Assembly (NCBI RefSeq): GCF_014651675.1
Contig: NZ_BMXI01000007.1
Coordinates: 124,001-188,000 of the forward strand
Length of the DNA: 64,000 nt
Source of the DNA: Roseibacillus persicicus
GTDB taxonomy: Bacteria; Verrucomicrobiota; Verrucomicrobiia; Verrucomicrobiales; Akkermansiaceae
Direction: 5' to 3'
In this document: one piece after another, positions 34,541-43,917 of the stretch
Numbering within the stretch: the first letter of the stretch is position 1
Layout: the number at the start of each line of letters is the position of its first letter
The notes under the pieces: generated by a model
Told to the model about the DNA's origin: nothing
Seen by the model: the letters and a program-made list of their open reading frames with translations, nothing else
Database searches by the model: none
Position numbers and translations under genes: made by a program

Positions 34541-34929
34541 GTGGATTCTTCGCTGTTTACTGCACGCAAGTATCTTCAGGAATATTCAGTAAAGATTGAA
34601 AATATCGAAGATAGAGTCACCGAGACAATGCCTAATATTCTTGGGGAAGTAGGCTCTAGTCTGCAGTTGGCGACCACATCTTACTCGCGAGCTCACCGCC
34701 TCGGCATCAACCATCACATTGATTAGAGATCAGCAATGAGCAGCTAGACGCCCGCACAGTGGCCGCCAGCCTGGAGGGGGTGAAGAGCGCCAATCTTGTT
34801 TCAGTAAGCTCACTGGCCTCGACATGGCGCCCAAATAGAGCCTCGCTAAAGCAGGCAAAATGGAAGTGGAAATTTGAGCGGTTGGGAACCGCATCACTCG
34901 ACCTCTCCTTGATGGTGGACACCGAGTAA
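34541..34929 (+). pseudogene. Possible decayed coding sequence at island left end
   Basis: A frame at 34541-34726 (61 residues with S-V-K-I-E-N-I-E-D-R-V) is followed in another frame by 68 open codons at 34723-34929 (S-N-E-Q-L-D-A-R-T-V-A-A-S-L-E-G-V-K). The second has no ATG but has coding-like composition. Together they look like one gene broken by a frameshift. No family is recognisable. Confidence 0.3.
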
Positions 34930-35359
34930 TCAGGCCGAAATCGCGTTTTCACTATTGAGAATGCCGACTTCCGACAAAAAATGCCCCCTCTGGAAATGGC
35001 TGCAACCCTGATGCCTTCGTCTTATTGAGACCGATAACTTCCAATAACAGCCCGAATGCGGAATCCAAAAACACGGGATTATCGTGTCTGCTGGACAAGC
35101 GCTATCGCAAAGAGTGTTTGCTCAGAAAGTCGGCAACCTGGAGCACGCCCGGTCGGGGGGAACGAGGTAATATTCTTGAGTCAAGGAACCGTGGGGGACA
35201 GGCGAGCGACGGATAACTGGGAAGGAGGGGACGTGGTGTGGAATAGGGCAAAAAGCTGGACCCGTCCCACCCCTCACCCCCATGGCCCCATATAGCCCCC
35301 CTATACCTATATGCCTCCCTCTCTCAAAAATGTTCTCACGCGCATGCGAAGACCAATTA

Positions 35360-38300
35360 CTAGCTCGCCAGCTTCAGCATATCAAAGATGAGTCGGGCGA
35401 ACTTCTTCCCTTTCTCAGCGTTTCCAATCAGTTGCAGTTTCTGGTTCTGATGAACTTCGCTGCTGTCGAGGATGGCGTCGTAAAGAGCTTTTGGAAAATC
35501 TCCCAAGAGCGCCTGTTCCTCACTATTGTTCGCGAGTTGTTGCATAACCGAGCCATTCTCTTTCATCTTATCCCGAATGGTGTAGGCGTAGTTGACGAGG
35601 TCTTGCTCGGTCAGACCTTCGGTGTCGAAGAGGGCGTTCAGCTGCTCAATAATGGTTGAGAGAGCTTCTTCCTTCTTGTCTTTTGACCGAGCTGAGCCCG
35701 CAGCTTCACCTCCAGCCAGGCCGGTTTCTCCCTCCGCCGTTGCGAGAGCCAAGTCTTGTTGTCGAATCTTGGAAAGGCGGTAGTGGCTGAGCTCCACGTT
35801 GCTCAGGTCGATGGGGTCCTCGTCCTCAAAGCTTTCTCGCAAGAGCGGTCGCAAGGCGCGGGCGTAAAGGCTCAACTTTTCCAAGTCCTTGTCGTCATAG
35901 TCGACGATTTGGGACATGAACTCGTAGAACCGAACAAAGGTCCCGAGGTCCTTCTTGAAAATATCGAGGGCGTCCTTGTCACGTTTGGCCTCCTTGAACT
36001 GGTTCTCCGCATTGGCCATCAGGACCGCATCTCCAGTCTTCTTTGTCCGCTCGAAGAGTGATTTACTTTCCTTATAGTTCAGCAAGGCGGCCGTGTAGCG
36101 CACCTTCCAGCGTTCCACCGCCGGTTTGCAAATATTGCTAATCGCTGCATTGCTCTTTCCTTTCTGGAAAAAGACCTCCGCGAATTGCTCCACCTCTTGC
36201 CAAAGAAAAATGCCGACGGCACGGAGTTTGTCAAAGAGGTCGTAGACCAGGTTGGGATCCGAGACTTCGCTCAGGGTCGCCGTTTTGTAGTAGGGGAGAA
36301 AGGAGTCGAGGATGTCCTGGGGCTCGTTAAAGAAGTCCAAGACAAAAGTCCCCGATTCCGCTTTGCCGGGGTAGACGCGATTGAGGCGCGAAAGCGTTTG
36401 CACGCATTCCACACCTCCCAATTTCTTGTCCACATACATTGCGCACAGCTTGGGTTGGTCGAAACCGGTTTGGAACTTGTTGGCCACGATCATCACTTGA
36501 TAGTCCTCGCTATCGAAGGCTTTGCGCATGTCGCGGCCTTTCAAGCCCGGATTCATGTTGTGCTCGGTAAACTTTCGTCCCGTCAAACCGGAGACATTTG
36601 GGTCGGAGTCGTGGAATTCAACTTCTCCGGAGAAAGCCACCATCCCGTAGAGTTTATAGTAGCTTTTTTCGTGAATGTATTTGTCGAAGCCGAGCTTGTA
36701 GCGCACTGCTTCTTTGCGGGAGCTGGTCACCACCATGGCCTTGGCTTGGCCGCCTAACAAACCCATCACATTGTCGCGAAAGTGCTCGACGATGACCTGC
36801 ACCTTTTGTGCGATGTTATAGTCGTGCAGCCGGATCCATTGGTTCAGCTTTACCCTCGCTTTCTTGCTCTCGACTTCGCTATCAGCGCTTTGCACTTTGA
36901 GGGCGAGTTGGTAGGCCGTTTTGTAATTGGTGTAATTTTTGAGAACATCGAGAATGAAGCCTTCCTCAATGGCCTGACGCATCGAATAGACGTGAAAGGC
37001 CTCGGGCTTGTTCTGGGGAGAAGGGGCTTCAGTTGGCTTCGGCAAGCGCCCGAAGAGTTCCAAGGTCTTAGCTTTAGGGGTCGCGGTGAAGGCAAAGTAA
37101 CTGAGGTTGGCGGAGACCTTGCGGGAGGCCACCAATTCGGTGAGAAGCTCGTCGGTGCCGGTTTCTTCCTCTGGGTCTTTGCTCTCCTTCATGAGCACTT
37201 CCTTCAGCTGCCGTGCAGTGGAGCCCGTTTGGCTGGAGTGGGCCTCGTCGGCAATGATGGCGTAGGAGCGTTCCTTCAGGCTGACGCTGTTTTCAATCGC
37301 TTTCAGGACGAAGGGAAAGGTCTGGATTGTGACGATGATGATGGGCTGGGAATCCTCCAAGGCTTTGGCCAGTTTTTCGGATTTCGAGCCCTCTCCCTCG
37401 TCGCGATTGATGCGGCCCACCACGCCATCGGTTTGTTCAAATTGCGAGATCGTATCCTGCAGCTGGTCATCTAACACCGTGCGGTCGGTCACTACTATGA
37501 TGGAGTGAAAGACTTTGCTTCCGTCCGCAGCGTAGAGCGAGGACAACTGGTGAGCGGTCCAAGCGATTGAGTTCGACTTGCCCGACCCCGCACTGTGCTG
37601 CACCAGATACTTTTGTCCGGGGCCTTCCTCAGCGGCAGTGTCCACCAGCTTGTTCACGACATCCCATTGATGATAGCGTGGGAAGATGAGGGTTTCTTTT
37701 TTGTATTTCAGCCCATCCCAATTCTCTTTCTCCTCAATCTGCAGATGGACGAAGCTCGCCAGAATTTTGAGCAAGTTGTCGGGCAAGAGGACCTCGTTCC
37801 AGAGGTAGTCGGTGGCGTATTGATTGACGTCAGCGGGCGTTTCGTTCCCCGCCCCTCCTTCAGACGTTCCTTTGTTGAATGGGAGGAAAAAGGTATTCGC
37901 ACCCGCCAACTTGGTGGTCATGTAGACCTCATACTGGCTAACCGCAAAGTGCACCAAAGCGCCGCGTTTGAAGGTCAGGAGCGGCTCAGGCTTTTTCGTC
38001 GCAGGATCGGTGGGGAGACGGTCCTTGCAATATTGCTTCTTGGCCAGCTCCACTGCTTGCTTGAACTCCGACTTCAGCTCCAGCGTCACCACCGGCAGCC
38101 CGTTGACAAAGAGGACTAGGTCGATGCGCCATTTCTTGGACTTCGCCACGCCTGCCGACTTCTGGGGCGAGCCATACTGCGTGGCACTTTCCTCAACCAA
38201 TCCCGTAAGCTGCGGCTCTTCTTCTTTTTCACCCTTGGTCCAAGGGCTGTAGACGAGTTCCGGCACTACTCGCAGCCTGTTTTTGCTATAGCGGGCCAGG

Positions 38301-38671
38301 GTGTCGGGATTGAGGTCGTGCTCGGGCTTGAACTGGCAGAGGTCGAAGCGTGTTCCGCGATCTTTGATGGGGTGGCGTAAGACCCCCAAGGTGCCAAAGG
38401 TTCGCATCGTGCTATCCGCCGCGTTGGGGTCTGCTTTGTGAAGTTGCACCGCTACTCGTTCGAGAAATTTGCTTTCGGCGTTGTTCGGATAGAGTCCGCT
38501 GAACTTCTTCCACTGCTCCGGCTGCGTCTCTTGCACGAAGCCTAACAAGTCCTCCTCATACAAGGCCAACTCGCGATTGTAATTCGCCGGCGACCCCAGC
38601 AACCAGCCGTTGTCTAACAAGTGTTCGATCATCTCGTCTTGGAAGGTGCGCTCGTTGGTTTGGTCGCTCAT
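35360..38671 (-). CDS. hsdR: Type I restriction endonuclease subunit R
   Basis: 1103 residues, normal for HsdR. The nuclease domain has D184 and E198-L-K200 (R-I-D-L-V and L-E-L-K), a PD-(D/E)XK site. The SF2 translocase follows: Walker A H-S-A-G-S-G-K-S at 359-366, D-E-A-H at 475-478, S-Y-F-A-F-T-A-T-P-K and V-A-N-K-F-Q-T-G-F-D. It cuts unmethylated DNA at a distance after translocation, together with HsdM2S. It is the last gene of the defence run, separated from hsdM/hsdS by about 6 kb of accessory genes, and starts 76 bp after the DUF3037 gene. The reading frame is intact. Confidence 0.96.
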   Translation of the reverse strand: MSDQTNERTFQDEMIEHLLDNGWLLGSPANYNRELALYEEDLLGFVQETQPEQWKKFSGLYPNNAESKFLERVAVQLHKADPNAADSTMRTFGTLGVLRHPIKDRGTRFDLCQFKPEHDLNPDTLARYSKNRLRVVPELVYSPWTKGEKEEEPQLTGLVEESATQYGSPQKSAGVAKSKKWRIDLVLFVNGLPVVTLELKSEFKQAVELAKKQYCKDRLPTDPATKKPEPLLTFKRGALVHFAVSQYEVYMTTKLAGANTFFLPFNKGTSEGGAGNETPADVNQYATDYLWNEVLLPDNLLKILASFVHLQIEEKENWDGLKYKKETLIFPRYHQWDVVNKLVDTAAEEGPGQKYLVQHSAGSGKSNSIAWTAHQLSSLYAADGSKVFHSIIVVTDRTVLDDQLQDTISQFEQTDGVVGRINRDEGEGSKSEKLAKALEDSQPIIIVTIQTFPFVLKAIENSVSLKERSYAIIADEAHSSQTGSTARQLKEVLMKESKDPEEETGTDELLTELVASRKVSANLSYFAFTATPKAKTLELFGRLPKPTEAPSPQNKPEAFHVYSMRQAIEEGFILDVLKNYTNYKTAYQLALKVQSADSEVESKKARVKLNQWIRLHDYNIAQKVQVIVEHFRDNVMGLLGGQAKAMVVTSSRKEAVRYKLGFDKYIHEKSYYKLYGMVAFSGEVEFHDSDPNVSGLTGRKFTEHNMNPGLKGRDMRKAFDSEDYQVMIVANKFQTGFDQPKLCAMYVDKKLGGVECVQTLSRLNRVYPGKAESGTFVLDFFNEPQDILDSFLPYYKTATLSEVSDPNLVYDLFDKLRAVGIFLWQEVEQFAEVFFQKGKSNAAISNICKPAVERWKVRYTAALLNYKESKSLFERTKKTGDAVLMANAENQFKEAKRDKDALDIFKKDLGTFVRFYEFMSQIVDYDDKDLEKLSLYARALRPLLRESFEDEDPIDLSNVELSHYRLSKIRQQDLALATAEGETGLAGGEAAGSARSKDKKEEALSTIIEQLNALFDTEGLTEQDLVNYAYTIRDKMKENGSVMQQLANNSEEQALLGDFPKALYDAILDSSEVHQNQKLQLIGNAEKGKKFARLIFDMLKLAS

Positions 38672-38747
38672 GATAGCTGGCAGCTACTCTTTCTCAAAAG
38701 AATAGATAATGCAGCTCTATTTCCAAACTGGTGTGTCTGCTGTTTAC

Positions 38748-39602
38748 TTAAGCTGCGGACAGCAAGACCTCTTGCTCCAAGCGATTGCCGAAGTCTACCG
38801 CCTCGTCTTCCTCAATGAGGGCTACATCCTTCGAGGCTGCGAGAATCTTACGGGCATCGCTATAGGCGCGCTCATTTTGGCCTCCTTGTGGACCTCCGAG
38901 GAGAAAGTGCAAGCGATGGGGGTCTTTCGATTCAGAAAGAAACCCAGCTTCGGCGTGCCAACGATAGGCCTTTTGGCGAATGTCTTCTGGCTTGATGAGG
39001 TCAAAGGAGAGGGTTTGGTAGACATTCCATTTTCCGTTCTTCCAGGCATTCTCAAATTCGTGACTAGCCAGAGGGGCTACGATTCGGTGCTTGCGGAGAT
39101 GTCTCTTCACCGCTTCTCGAGCAAAGGCTTGGCGATATACCTCGCTATAGACTTTCGCCTCATCGCGTCGAAAGTTGTCGGTCACGTTGTAGTGACTCTC
39201 AATTTGGCCCTCAAAGAGGAGCTTCAATTCCTCCTCAGGGGACTCGCAGAGCCCACCGCTAGACAGGCCCCATTGGAGAGCCGCCGAATCAACGGGAATA
39301 ATCTTCACCGCCAAATCGCGTGCGCTTTCGGGTTTGTCGCCGAGCACTAGCTCTAAGGAAGTTTCGTGCAACTCAACGGACAAATCGTTAAAGCGAGTTT
39401 GGATTCGCTTCATCATTTTGCGGTAATCTTCTTTGTGAAAATCAGCAAAGAACTTGGAGAGGCGGCTAAATTTTTCGGTTCCTCGGAAGATGAGAGTCTG
39501 GCTCTTCGGTGCCCATAGCAGGACGCCGACATTCGCGAATTCCCCCGAAAGAGGCTCGTGAATGTATCGCAAGAAGCAGAAGCTGTAGGGCTCAAGATTC
39601 AT
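38748..39602 (-). CDS. DUF3037 domain protein, partner of HipA-like kinase
   Basis: 284 residues. The N-terminal 120 or so match DUF3037 (Y-S-F-C-F-L-R-Y-I-H-E-P-L-S-G-E-F-A-N-V-G-V-L-L). The C-terminal half is charged and less conserved. Its ATG overlaps the kinase stop in ATGA, so the two are made together. DUF3037 and HipA-like kinase genes are often neighbours; a toxin-antitoxin or defence role is suspected but not shown here. Confidence 0.82.
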   Translation of the reverse strand: MNLEPYSFCFLRYIHEPLSGEFANVGVLLWAPKSQTLIFRGTEKFSRLSKFFADFHKEDYRKMMKRIQTRFNDLSVELHETSLELVLGDKPESARDLAVKIIPVDSAALQWGLSSGGLCESPEEELKLLFEGQIESHYNVTDNFRRDEAKVYSEVYRQAFAREAVKRHLRKHRIVAPLASHEFENAWKNGKWNVYQTLSFDLIKPEDIRQKAYRWHAEAGFLSESKDPHRLHFLLGGPQGGQNERAYSDARKILAASKDVALIEEDEAVDFGNRLEQEVLLSAA

Positions 39603-40432
39603 TGTTTCGTCGGAAAAGAGTGCGCCGTGAGATAGCCGAAAAAATCGTCAACCCCAACTGACAGTCGTTCAAAATAAGCCGAAAGTTCGGAAAAGTCGAG
39701 CGAGGAGCTTGGGAAGGCCCCTGAGATCATGAGATGAAGTTCGCTATCGCCATGTTGGAGATTCCATTCCTCAAAAGAGTCCCAAAGACCATTGGCCAAG
39801 CCCTTGTCAGGATCGAGGCGGAGGTGGGGGAAGAGGCAGTGAGCGGAGAGTTGCATCATCGGAAGCGCCTTTCTCCACGGTCTGTCTTCGTCACGCAATG
39901 AGGTGATATGAGAGAAAGCCTTGTCGAAGTCCAGCATCGCGAGTTCTTCTCCGCGCCAGAGCAGGTTGGGATTGTCACTTCGTCGGTCGGAGTTCTGAAC
40001 CATGGCGTCAAAGGCATAGGCCGCGTTAATTTCCTCTTTGGGAATGGATTGCGGCGGCTTGGTGTCGAGCCATTGCTTCCAGTCGCTCCCGAGATGAACG
40101 GTGGCAAAGTTTGGGCCGTGGCTCCTTTCAATCAAATCAACGTAGTCCTTACCGTTGTGGTTTCGATAGTCCATCGCTCCGAACTCCAAGCCTGGGACCA
40201 AATTCACGACCACCGGCTCCACCGTTGTCAGCCCTAATTGTCGGGCCAGCAACAACGAGAAAAGTTCGCGCATGACCAGCTCCATGCGATGCCCGTAGCC
40301 AGCGTGACATTTGACGACAAGGGTTTCCCTTTTGCTTTGCCCGCCTTCCTGCGCAGTAACGAGAAAGGGCAAGTTAAGTCCCCGTGCCATTGGCTGGCGA
40401 AATTGAAGGGCTGTGAAGTGGCGGAGGGACAT
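39599..40432 (-). CDS. HipA-like protein kinase
   Basis: 277 residues, a compact HipA_2-type kinase without the N-terminal HipA couple domain. Putative ATP-binding K41 is in L-V-V-K-C, catalytic D149 and N154 are in N-S-D-R-R-S-D-N-P, and the Mg-binding motif is L-D-F-D at 167-170, so the active site is complete. HipA kinases phosphorylate translation factors such as GltX. Here there is no HipB HTH antitoxin; instead it is coupled to DUF3037. It starts 9 bp after the DUF262 gene in the same run. Confidence 0.85.
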   Translation of the reverse strand: MSLRHFTALQFRQPMARGLNLPFLVTAQEGGQSKRETLVVKCHAGYGHRMELVMRELFSLLLARQLGLTTVEPVVVNLVPGLEFGAMDYRNHNGKDYVDLIERSHGPNFATVHLGSDWKQWLDTKPPQSIPKEEINAAYAFDAMVQNSDRRSDNPNLLWRGEELAMLDFDKAFSHITSLRDEDRPWRKALPMMQLSAHCLFPHLRLDPDKGLANGLWDSFEEWNLQHGDSELHLMISGAFPSSSLDFSELSAYFERLSVGVDDFFGYLTAHSFPTKQ

Positions 40433-40441
40433 GCGAAGATT

Positions 40442-42280
40442 CTATTGGGGGAGTTCAAAAGCCCAAATCCGCTCACAAATCGCCTGATAGAGTTTCTGTC
40501 TTTCCTCGATATCGGCCTTCTTAAACTCGGGATGGGCTCGGAAGGGGAGATCGAGGATCTTGACCATATTGGTGAAATTCGGATTTTTAGTGTAGGTCTC
40601 GGCGCAGAGAGACTTCACGAGGAGGTTCTCTTTAAGATAGTGCGGTTGCTTCTGCTCGTAGGGCATCGCGTTGTAGGACTGGTTGGTTCCTCGAGGCAGG
40701 AGAATCAGGTTGCCGATGCTTTCACGGAATCGCTCGAAGTCAGCTGGATGGTCGAACTCGTCTTTGTGGCGCTCGAACTTGTTGGCCCAGATATGCTCAA
40801 TCTCCATCGGCTTGCCCTCAGGATACTGGTAATCTACGAAATTGGTGCTCAGGCCAGACTGCTCGTCAAGGAAGCCAGAGATACGAGCCAGGAGGAACTT
40901 GATGAACGGGCTGTTCGTCTTGTGTCGCCAGAACTTCTGCATCCCGTCCCAACTCTCCTCAATCTCGGCAACCTTGCCAGCGAGGATAGTGTGGAGTTCT
41001 GCCAGCGGTTTGCGCCGAATCTCCTTCGTCAGTGAACACATCGTATAGCGAATGGAACTCACTCCGAAGTTGCGGAAGTTCAGCGAGCGTCTCACGCAGA
41101 AGATCTCAATATACTTCGCTACCAAATTTATCTTCTGGTCGATGGTCTCGGCATCGTCGTCTAGGCAGAGGGGAGCCAGCATCAACTGGTAGCTCAGCGA
41201 GTCAGCAATGCCCCAGCTGTCGATGTAGTAGACGTGCTCCAGTGACTTGATGAAGTTCAACTGAGCCTCCCACAAGCGGACGTAGGCACGCTGAAAGAAA
41301 ACCAAGTCCTTGTTGAGAAATTGTTTGAAGTCTGCAGCAGAATCACTCCGCAAAGGAATCTGGTCGAGGTGTTCGCGGAACCAACTGTGGAAGCTACCAA
41401 TATTCTCGAAGTCCTCGTTTTTCGAACCCTTCTTACTCGGTCGAATCGTTTCGGCATATTGCGCTCGGAACCATGATTGGAAGAACCTCAGGTCTTCTTC
41501 ATCCTTATACTCATTCAGCTCCTTCATGGATCTCTTCCAAAGCCCATTGAAGGCCTCTCGGTCTTCGTCTGTTTTCAAGCGCGAAAGGAGATAACCCTTC
41601 AGCATCTCGGTAGAGGTGAGGCTCAATCCTCGGTCGTTCATGGTCTCGAAGATGGTGTAGGCGTTGTCATCCGAATGAGCGATGATTTCGACGAGAATCA
41701 CATTGTCCTTCATCCAATCGACAAAGAGGGGGAGAGCCTCTTCGTTAATCTCAGTGGGAAAGGCTTCGATGATGTCCTGATAACGCTTCGCCATATTCAG
41801 GGTCGAGTCATTGTCTTCCTTGGTGGGTTCGTAGTAGTCGTTCAGGAAGAGTTCGTCCAAGCACTCCTCCCTCTCTTCCACCGTGATGTTAAACGATTTT
41901 TTTCCATACTTGGTGGAGCAAATCATAGAGCGAATCTCGGCCTTCTCTTCGGCGTTGGTGAGACGGTGATAGAGAAAGATGAGGAAGAGGGAGAGCGAGG
42001 TGAGCCGCTGTTGACCATCAATAATGCTCAGCGTTCCTTCCTTCTGACTTAGGACGAAGGGGCCGAGGTAGTAGCTATTGTAGCTCTCCGTCTCGCCACG
42101 CTCATGGTCAGGTTGGTATTCGTTGAGGAAGGCATTCGCCAAGTCCGTTACAAGCTGCTCGATGTGGGTCTGGCCCCAGCTGTATTCTCGTTGGAAGTAA
42201 TCGACCGTGAATTTTCGGTTGCTCAGCACCTCCGACACAGTGCGGTCGCGGGCTTCGATTTTATTTTCGATTTTGCTCAT
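40442..42280 (-). CDS. GmrSD-like DUF262/DUF1524 protein
   Basis: 612 residues in one chain. The N-terminal DUF262 domain has Q-R-E-Y-S-W and the signature I-I-D-G-Q-Q-R-L-T (D-G-Q-Q-R at 88-92), a ParB/DndB-like NTPase motif. The C-terminal DUF1524 domain has I-E-H-I (H496) and I-G-N-L-I-L-L-P-R-G-T-N, an HNH-type nuclease motif. This is the layout of single-chain GmrSD-type type IV restriction enzymes, which cut glucosylated hydroxymethylcytosine phage DNA, and of related defence nucleases. It lies in the middle of the defence run, 54 bp after the preceding gene. Confidence 0.88.
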   Translation of the reverse strand: MSKIENKIEARDRTVSEVLSNRKFTVDYFQREYSWGQTHIEQLVTDLANAFLNEYQPDHERGETESYNSYYLGPFVLSQKEGTLSIIDGQQRLTSLSLFLIFLYHRLTNAEEKAEIRSMICSTKYGKKSFNITVEEREECLDELFLNDYYEPTKEDNDSTLNMAKRYQDIIEAFPTEINEEALPLFVDWMKDNVILVEIIAHSDDNAYTIFETMNDRGLSLTSTEMLKGYLLSRLKTDEDREAFNGLWKRSMKELNEYKDEEDLRFFQSWFRAQYAETIRPSKKGSKNEDFENIGSFHSWFREHLDQIPLRSDSAADFKQFLNKDLVFFQRAYVRLWEAQLNFIKSLEHVYYIDSWGIADSLSYQLMLAPLCLDDDAETIDQKINLVAKYIEIFCVRRSLNFRNFGVSSIRYTMCSLTKEIRRKPLAELHTILAGKVAEIEESWDGMQKFWRHKTNSPFIKFLLARISGFLDEQSGLSTNFVDYQYPEGKPMEIEHIWANKFERHKDEFDHPADFERFRESIGNLILLPRGTNQSYNAMPYEQKQPHYLKENLLVKSLCAETYTKNPNFTNMVKILDLPFRAHPEFKKADIEERQKLYQAICERIWAFELPQ

Positions 42281-42334
42281 GGATTAAGAAATAGATTGAG
42301 GAACATTTGCGAGTTCCTAGGATTAGGTGCTTTT

Positions 42335-43015
42335 TTACTCGTTGGCTTTCGATGCAATCTCGTAGGGGGATTCTCCACGTCGGTAGAGAGGCACTCCATG
42401 AGTTTTCGCTGATGCGAGAATGCGAGAGACGATCCTGTCTGTGCTTTCCTGTTCGAAGAGTTCGGAGACCTCGCAACAGAAGCCGTGAATGTTGTCTTCA
42501 GCAAGGTCCTTGGGCCAGTCGGCGTTGGGAGCTACCAGCTGTTTGACGAGGTTGTTCTCGATGAGTTGACGGGGGGGCTTCCAAGGTCCATCAAAGAGAA
42601 GGAAGAGCATTTTTGATTTCGATTCCTCGACCGGCTGGAACGTTTGGAGGTTCTCTTTATTGCGGTTTGCATCTTGGTTCTCATAGAATCCAGAGTCGTT
42701 GATAAGAATTGCGCAGAGAGTAACAAAATTTTTATTCTCGACGTTGATTCCTCGATGATTGCCGCTCCGGTAGTCAAAGCGGAACTCATAGTGATACATT
42801 CCCAGCCAATCCCAAGCAAAGTTGGTCAGAGAACCGGCCCCTGATCTCGGTTGAGGATTCGAAAATTTCGACCATCCACCACGAAAGGGAATGTCCAGTT
42901 CAGTGCTGATATACTTGAGAGAGTTCATCACCAATTTCTGGTAGTCATGCAGGAGGCGATAGGACTTGCGAACGTCTGACAGCAGGGTGGTATATTCTTC
43001 GGCTGATGCTTTCAT
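42335..43015 (-). CDS. Unknown partner of PD-(D/E)XK-like nuclease
   Basis: 226 residues that I do not recognise. The N-terminus is helical (V-R-K-S-Y-R-L-L-H-D-Y-Q-K-L-V). An aromatic-rich core follows (F-A-W-D-W-L-G-M-Y-H-Y-E-F-R-F), then a mixed hydrophobic stretch M-L-F-L-L-F-D-G-P-W. The C-terminal half is helical. It overlaps the nuclease gene by 4 bp (ATGA), so the two are translated together and may form a complex. No nuclease, kinase or membrane signature is seen. Confidence 0.75.
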   Translation of the reverse strand: MKASAEEYTTLLSDVRKSYRLLHDYQKLVMNSLKYISTELDIPFRGGWSKFSNPQPRSGAGSLTNFAWDWLGMYHYEFRFDYRSGNHRGINVENKNFVTLCAILINDSGFYENQDANRNKENLQTFQPVEESKSKMLFLLFDGPWKPPRQLIENNLVKQLVAPNADWPKDLAEDNIHGFCCEVSELFEQESTDRIVSRILASAKTHGVPLYRRGESPYEIASKANE

Positions 43016-43695
43016 TTTAAGTGAATGGCGGCTCCTAGTGAGGTGAGAAGTTGGCTGCTGGACGGCGAGTGAACCGGACTTTTAGGAAAGGTGAAACCAG
43101 AGAACCAAAGGACACTTGCAAATCCATGAAGATTGAGGGAGTCGACCACATCGTCAAGAATCCGTTGAGTGGCTCTGGACTGTGACGAAGGGCACTCTTC
43201 CTGTTCCATTGCGGAGAGAATTTTTTGGCATTGTTGCAGAAGGCTTGCCCATCTTAGAAAGTGGAAGGAGACCTCTGGCCAATCTGGCAAGGCCTGGGGT
43301 GAGGAGAAACCAAGGCCTCCAACGGCTAGGTAGTGAACATCTTGATTATCGGGACCGTAGTCATTTCCATAGGCCGTCACCTGAGCTCGCCATTGAGCGG
43401 GGTTCTGCATTTCACCATCCCATCGTTTGGCTTCTATAATGAGGTCAAATGACTGAAAGCGGATAAAGAGATCGGGTTCCACAAAGCGGCCATTCGGGGT
43501 GCCATCAGGTGACCATTTTGGCCACGGTTCGATTGTGAGGGGGTCGCCACAAAGGTTGGGTAAGGGATGGCCTGGGGGCGAAGAAGATGATGCCTTGAGA
43601 ACCTGCCAAAAGACTTCGACTGGCAAATGGAGAAGGCTCCCGAACACGGACGCGGTGAGGGTGTCCTCTTTCGGTGAAATGAACCGGGTTAGCAT
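43012..43695 (-). CDS. PD-(D/E)XK-like nuclease, hsdS-linked (B)
   Basis: 227 residues. The core E-P-D (D75) and, after a strand, I-I-E-A-K (E88, K90) is a standard PD-(D/E)XK site, followed by W-R-A-Q-V-T-A-Y in the usual helix position. The N-terminal 60 and C-terminal 100 residues match nothing I know. Its ATG lies inside the last codons of a leftover hsdS 3' end, which shows that it once followed a complete hsdS directly. It is coupled downstream to the 226-residue unknown protein. A DNA-cutting role in defence is likely; the trigger is unknown. Confidence 0.78.
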   Translation of the reverse strand: MLTRFISPKEDTLTASVFGSLLHLPVEVFWQVLKASSSSPPGHPLPNLCGDPLTIEPWPKWSPDGTPNGRFVEPDLFIRFQSFDLIIEAKRWDGEMQNPAQWRAQVTAYGNDYGPDNQDVHYLAVGGLGFSSPQALPDWPEVSFHFLRWASLLQQCQKILSAMEQEECPSSQSRATQRILDDVVDSLNLHGFASVLWFSGFTFPKSPVHSPSSSQLLTSLGAAIHLK

Positions 43696-43850
43696 GATTT
43701 TGAAGAGTCTGAATCAGTAGGGTTTTGCCAGTCGCGGACGTCGATCTTTCCGGTGACGGCGGCGGAGATGATGGCGGTGCTGCGTTTTTGCAGGAGGAAA
43801 CTCGGTTTCTGGGAAGCTGGTGTCTGGTTGGATCGCGAGTTTAAGCTTGC
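43689..43850 (-). pseudogene. Leftover 3' end of a second hsdS gene
   Basis: 43726-43796 matches 45043-45113 of the intact hsdS at 67 of 71 bases. It encodes the conserved C-terminal helix and tail ([19 protein letters not shown]), then its own 13 further codons and a TAA at 43689-43691. The frame stays open upstream to about 43850 with no start and unlike hsdS sequence. Only the 3' tip remains, so this is a duplication scar. Confidence 0.85.
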
Positions 43851-43917
43851 CTGAGAACTTTGGACCGCATCAGTGGGGTGGGCTGAGGGCTCGCGGTCCG
43901 GCCGGGAGGGTGGGGTG

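Larger units (their letters stand above)
34237..35359. other. Left end of island: 1.1 kb without an intact gene
   Basis: It holds a putative integrase arm site (34340-34363) and several short plus-strand frames that read like protein but are broken. The last 400 bp before the end of hsdR show no open frame worth calling and no recognisable signal, apart from a pyrimidine-rich stretch at about 35260-35330. The region is probably worn-down coding DNA plus recombination sites. Confidence 0.55.
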
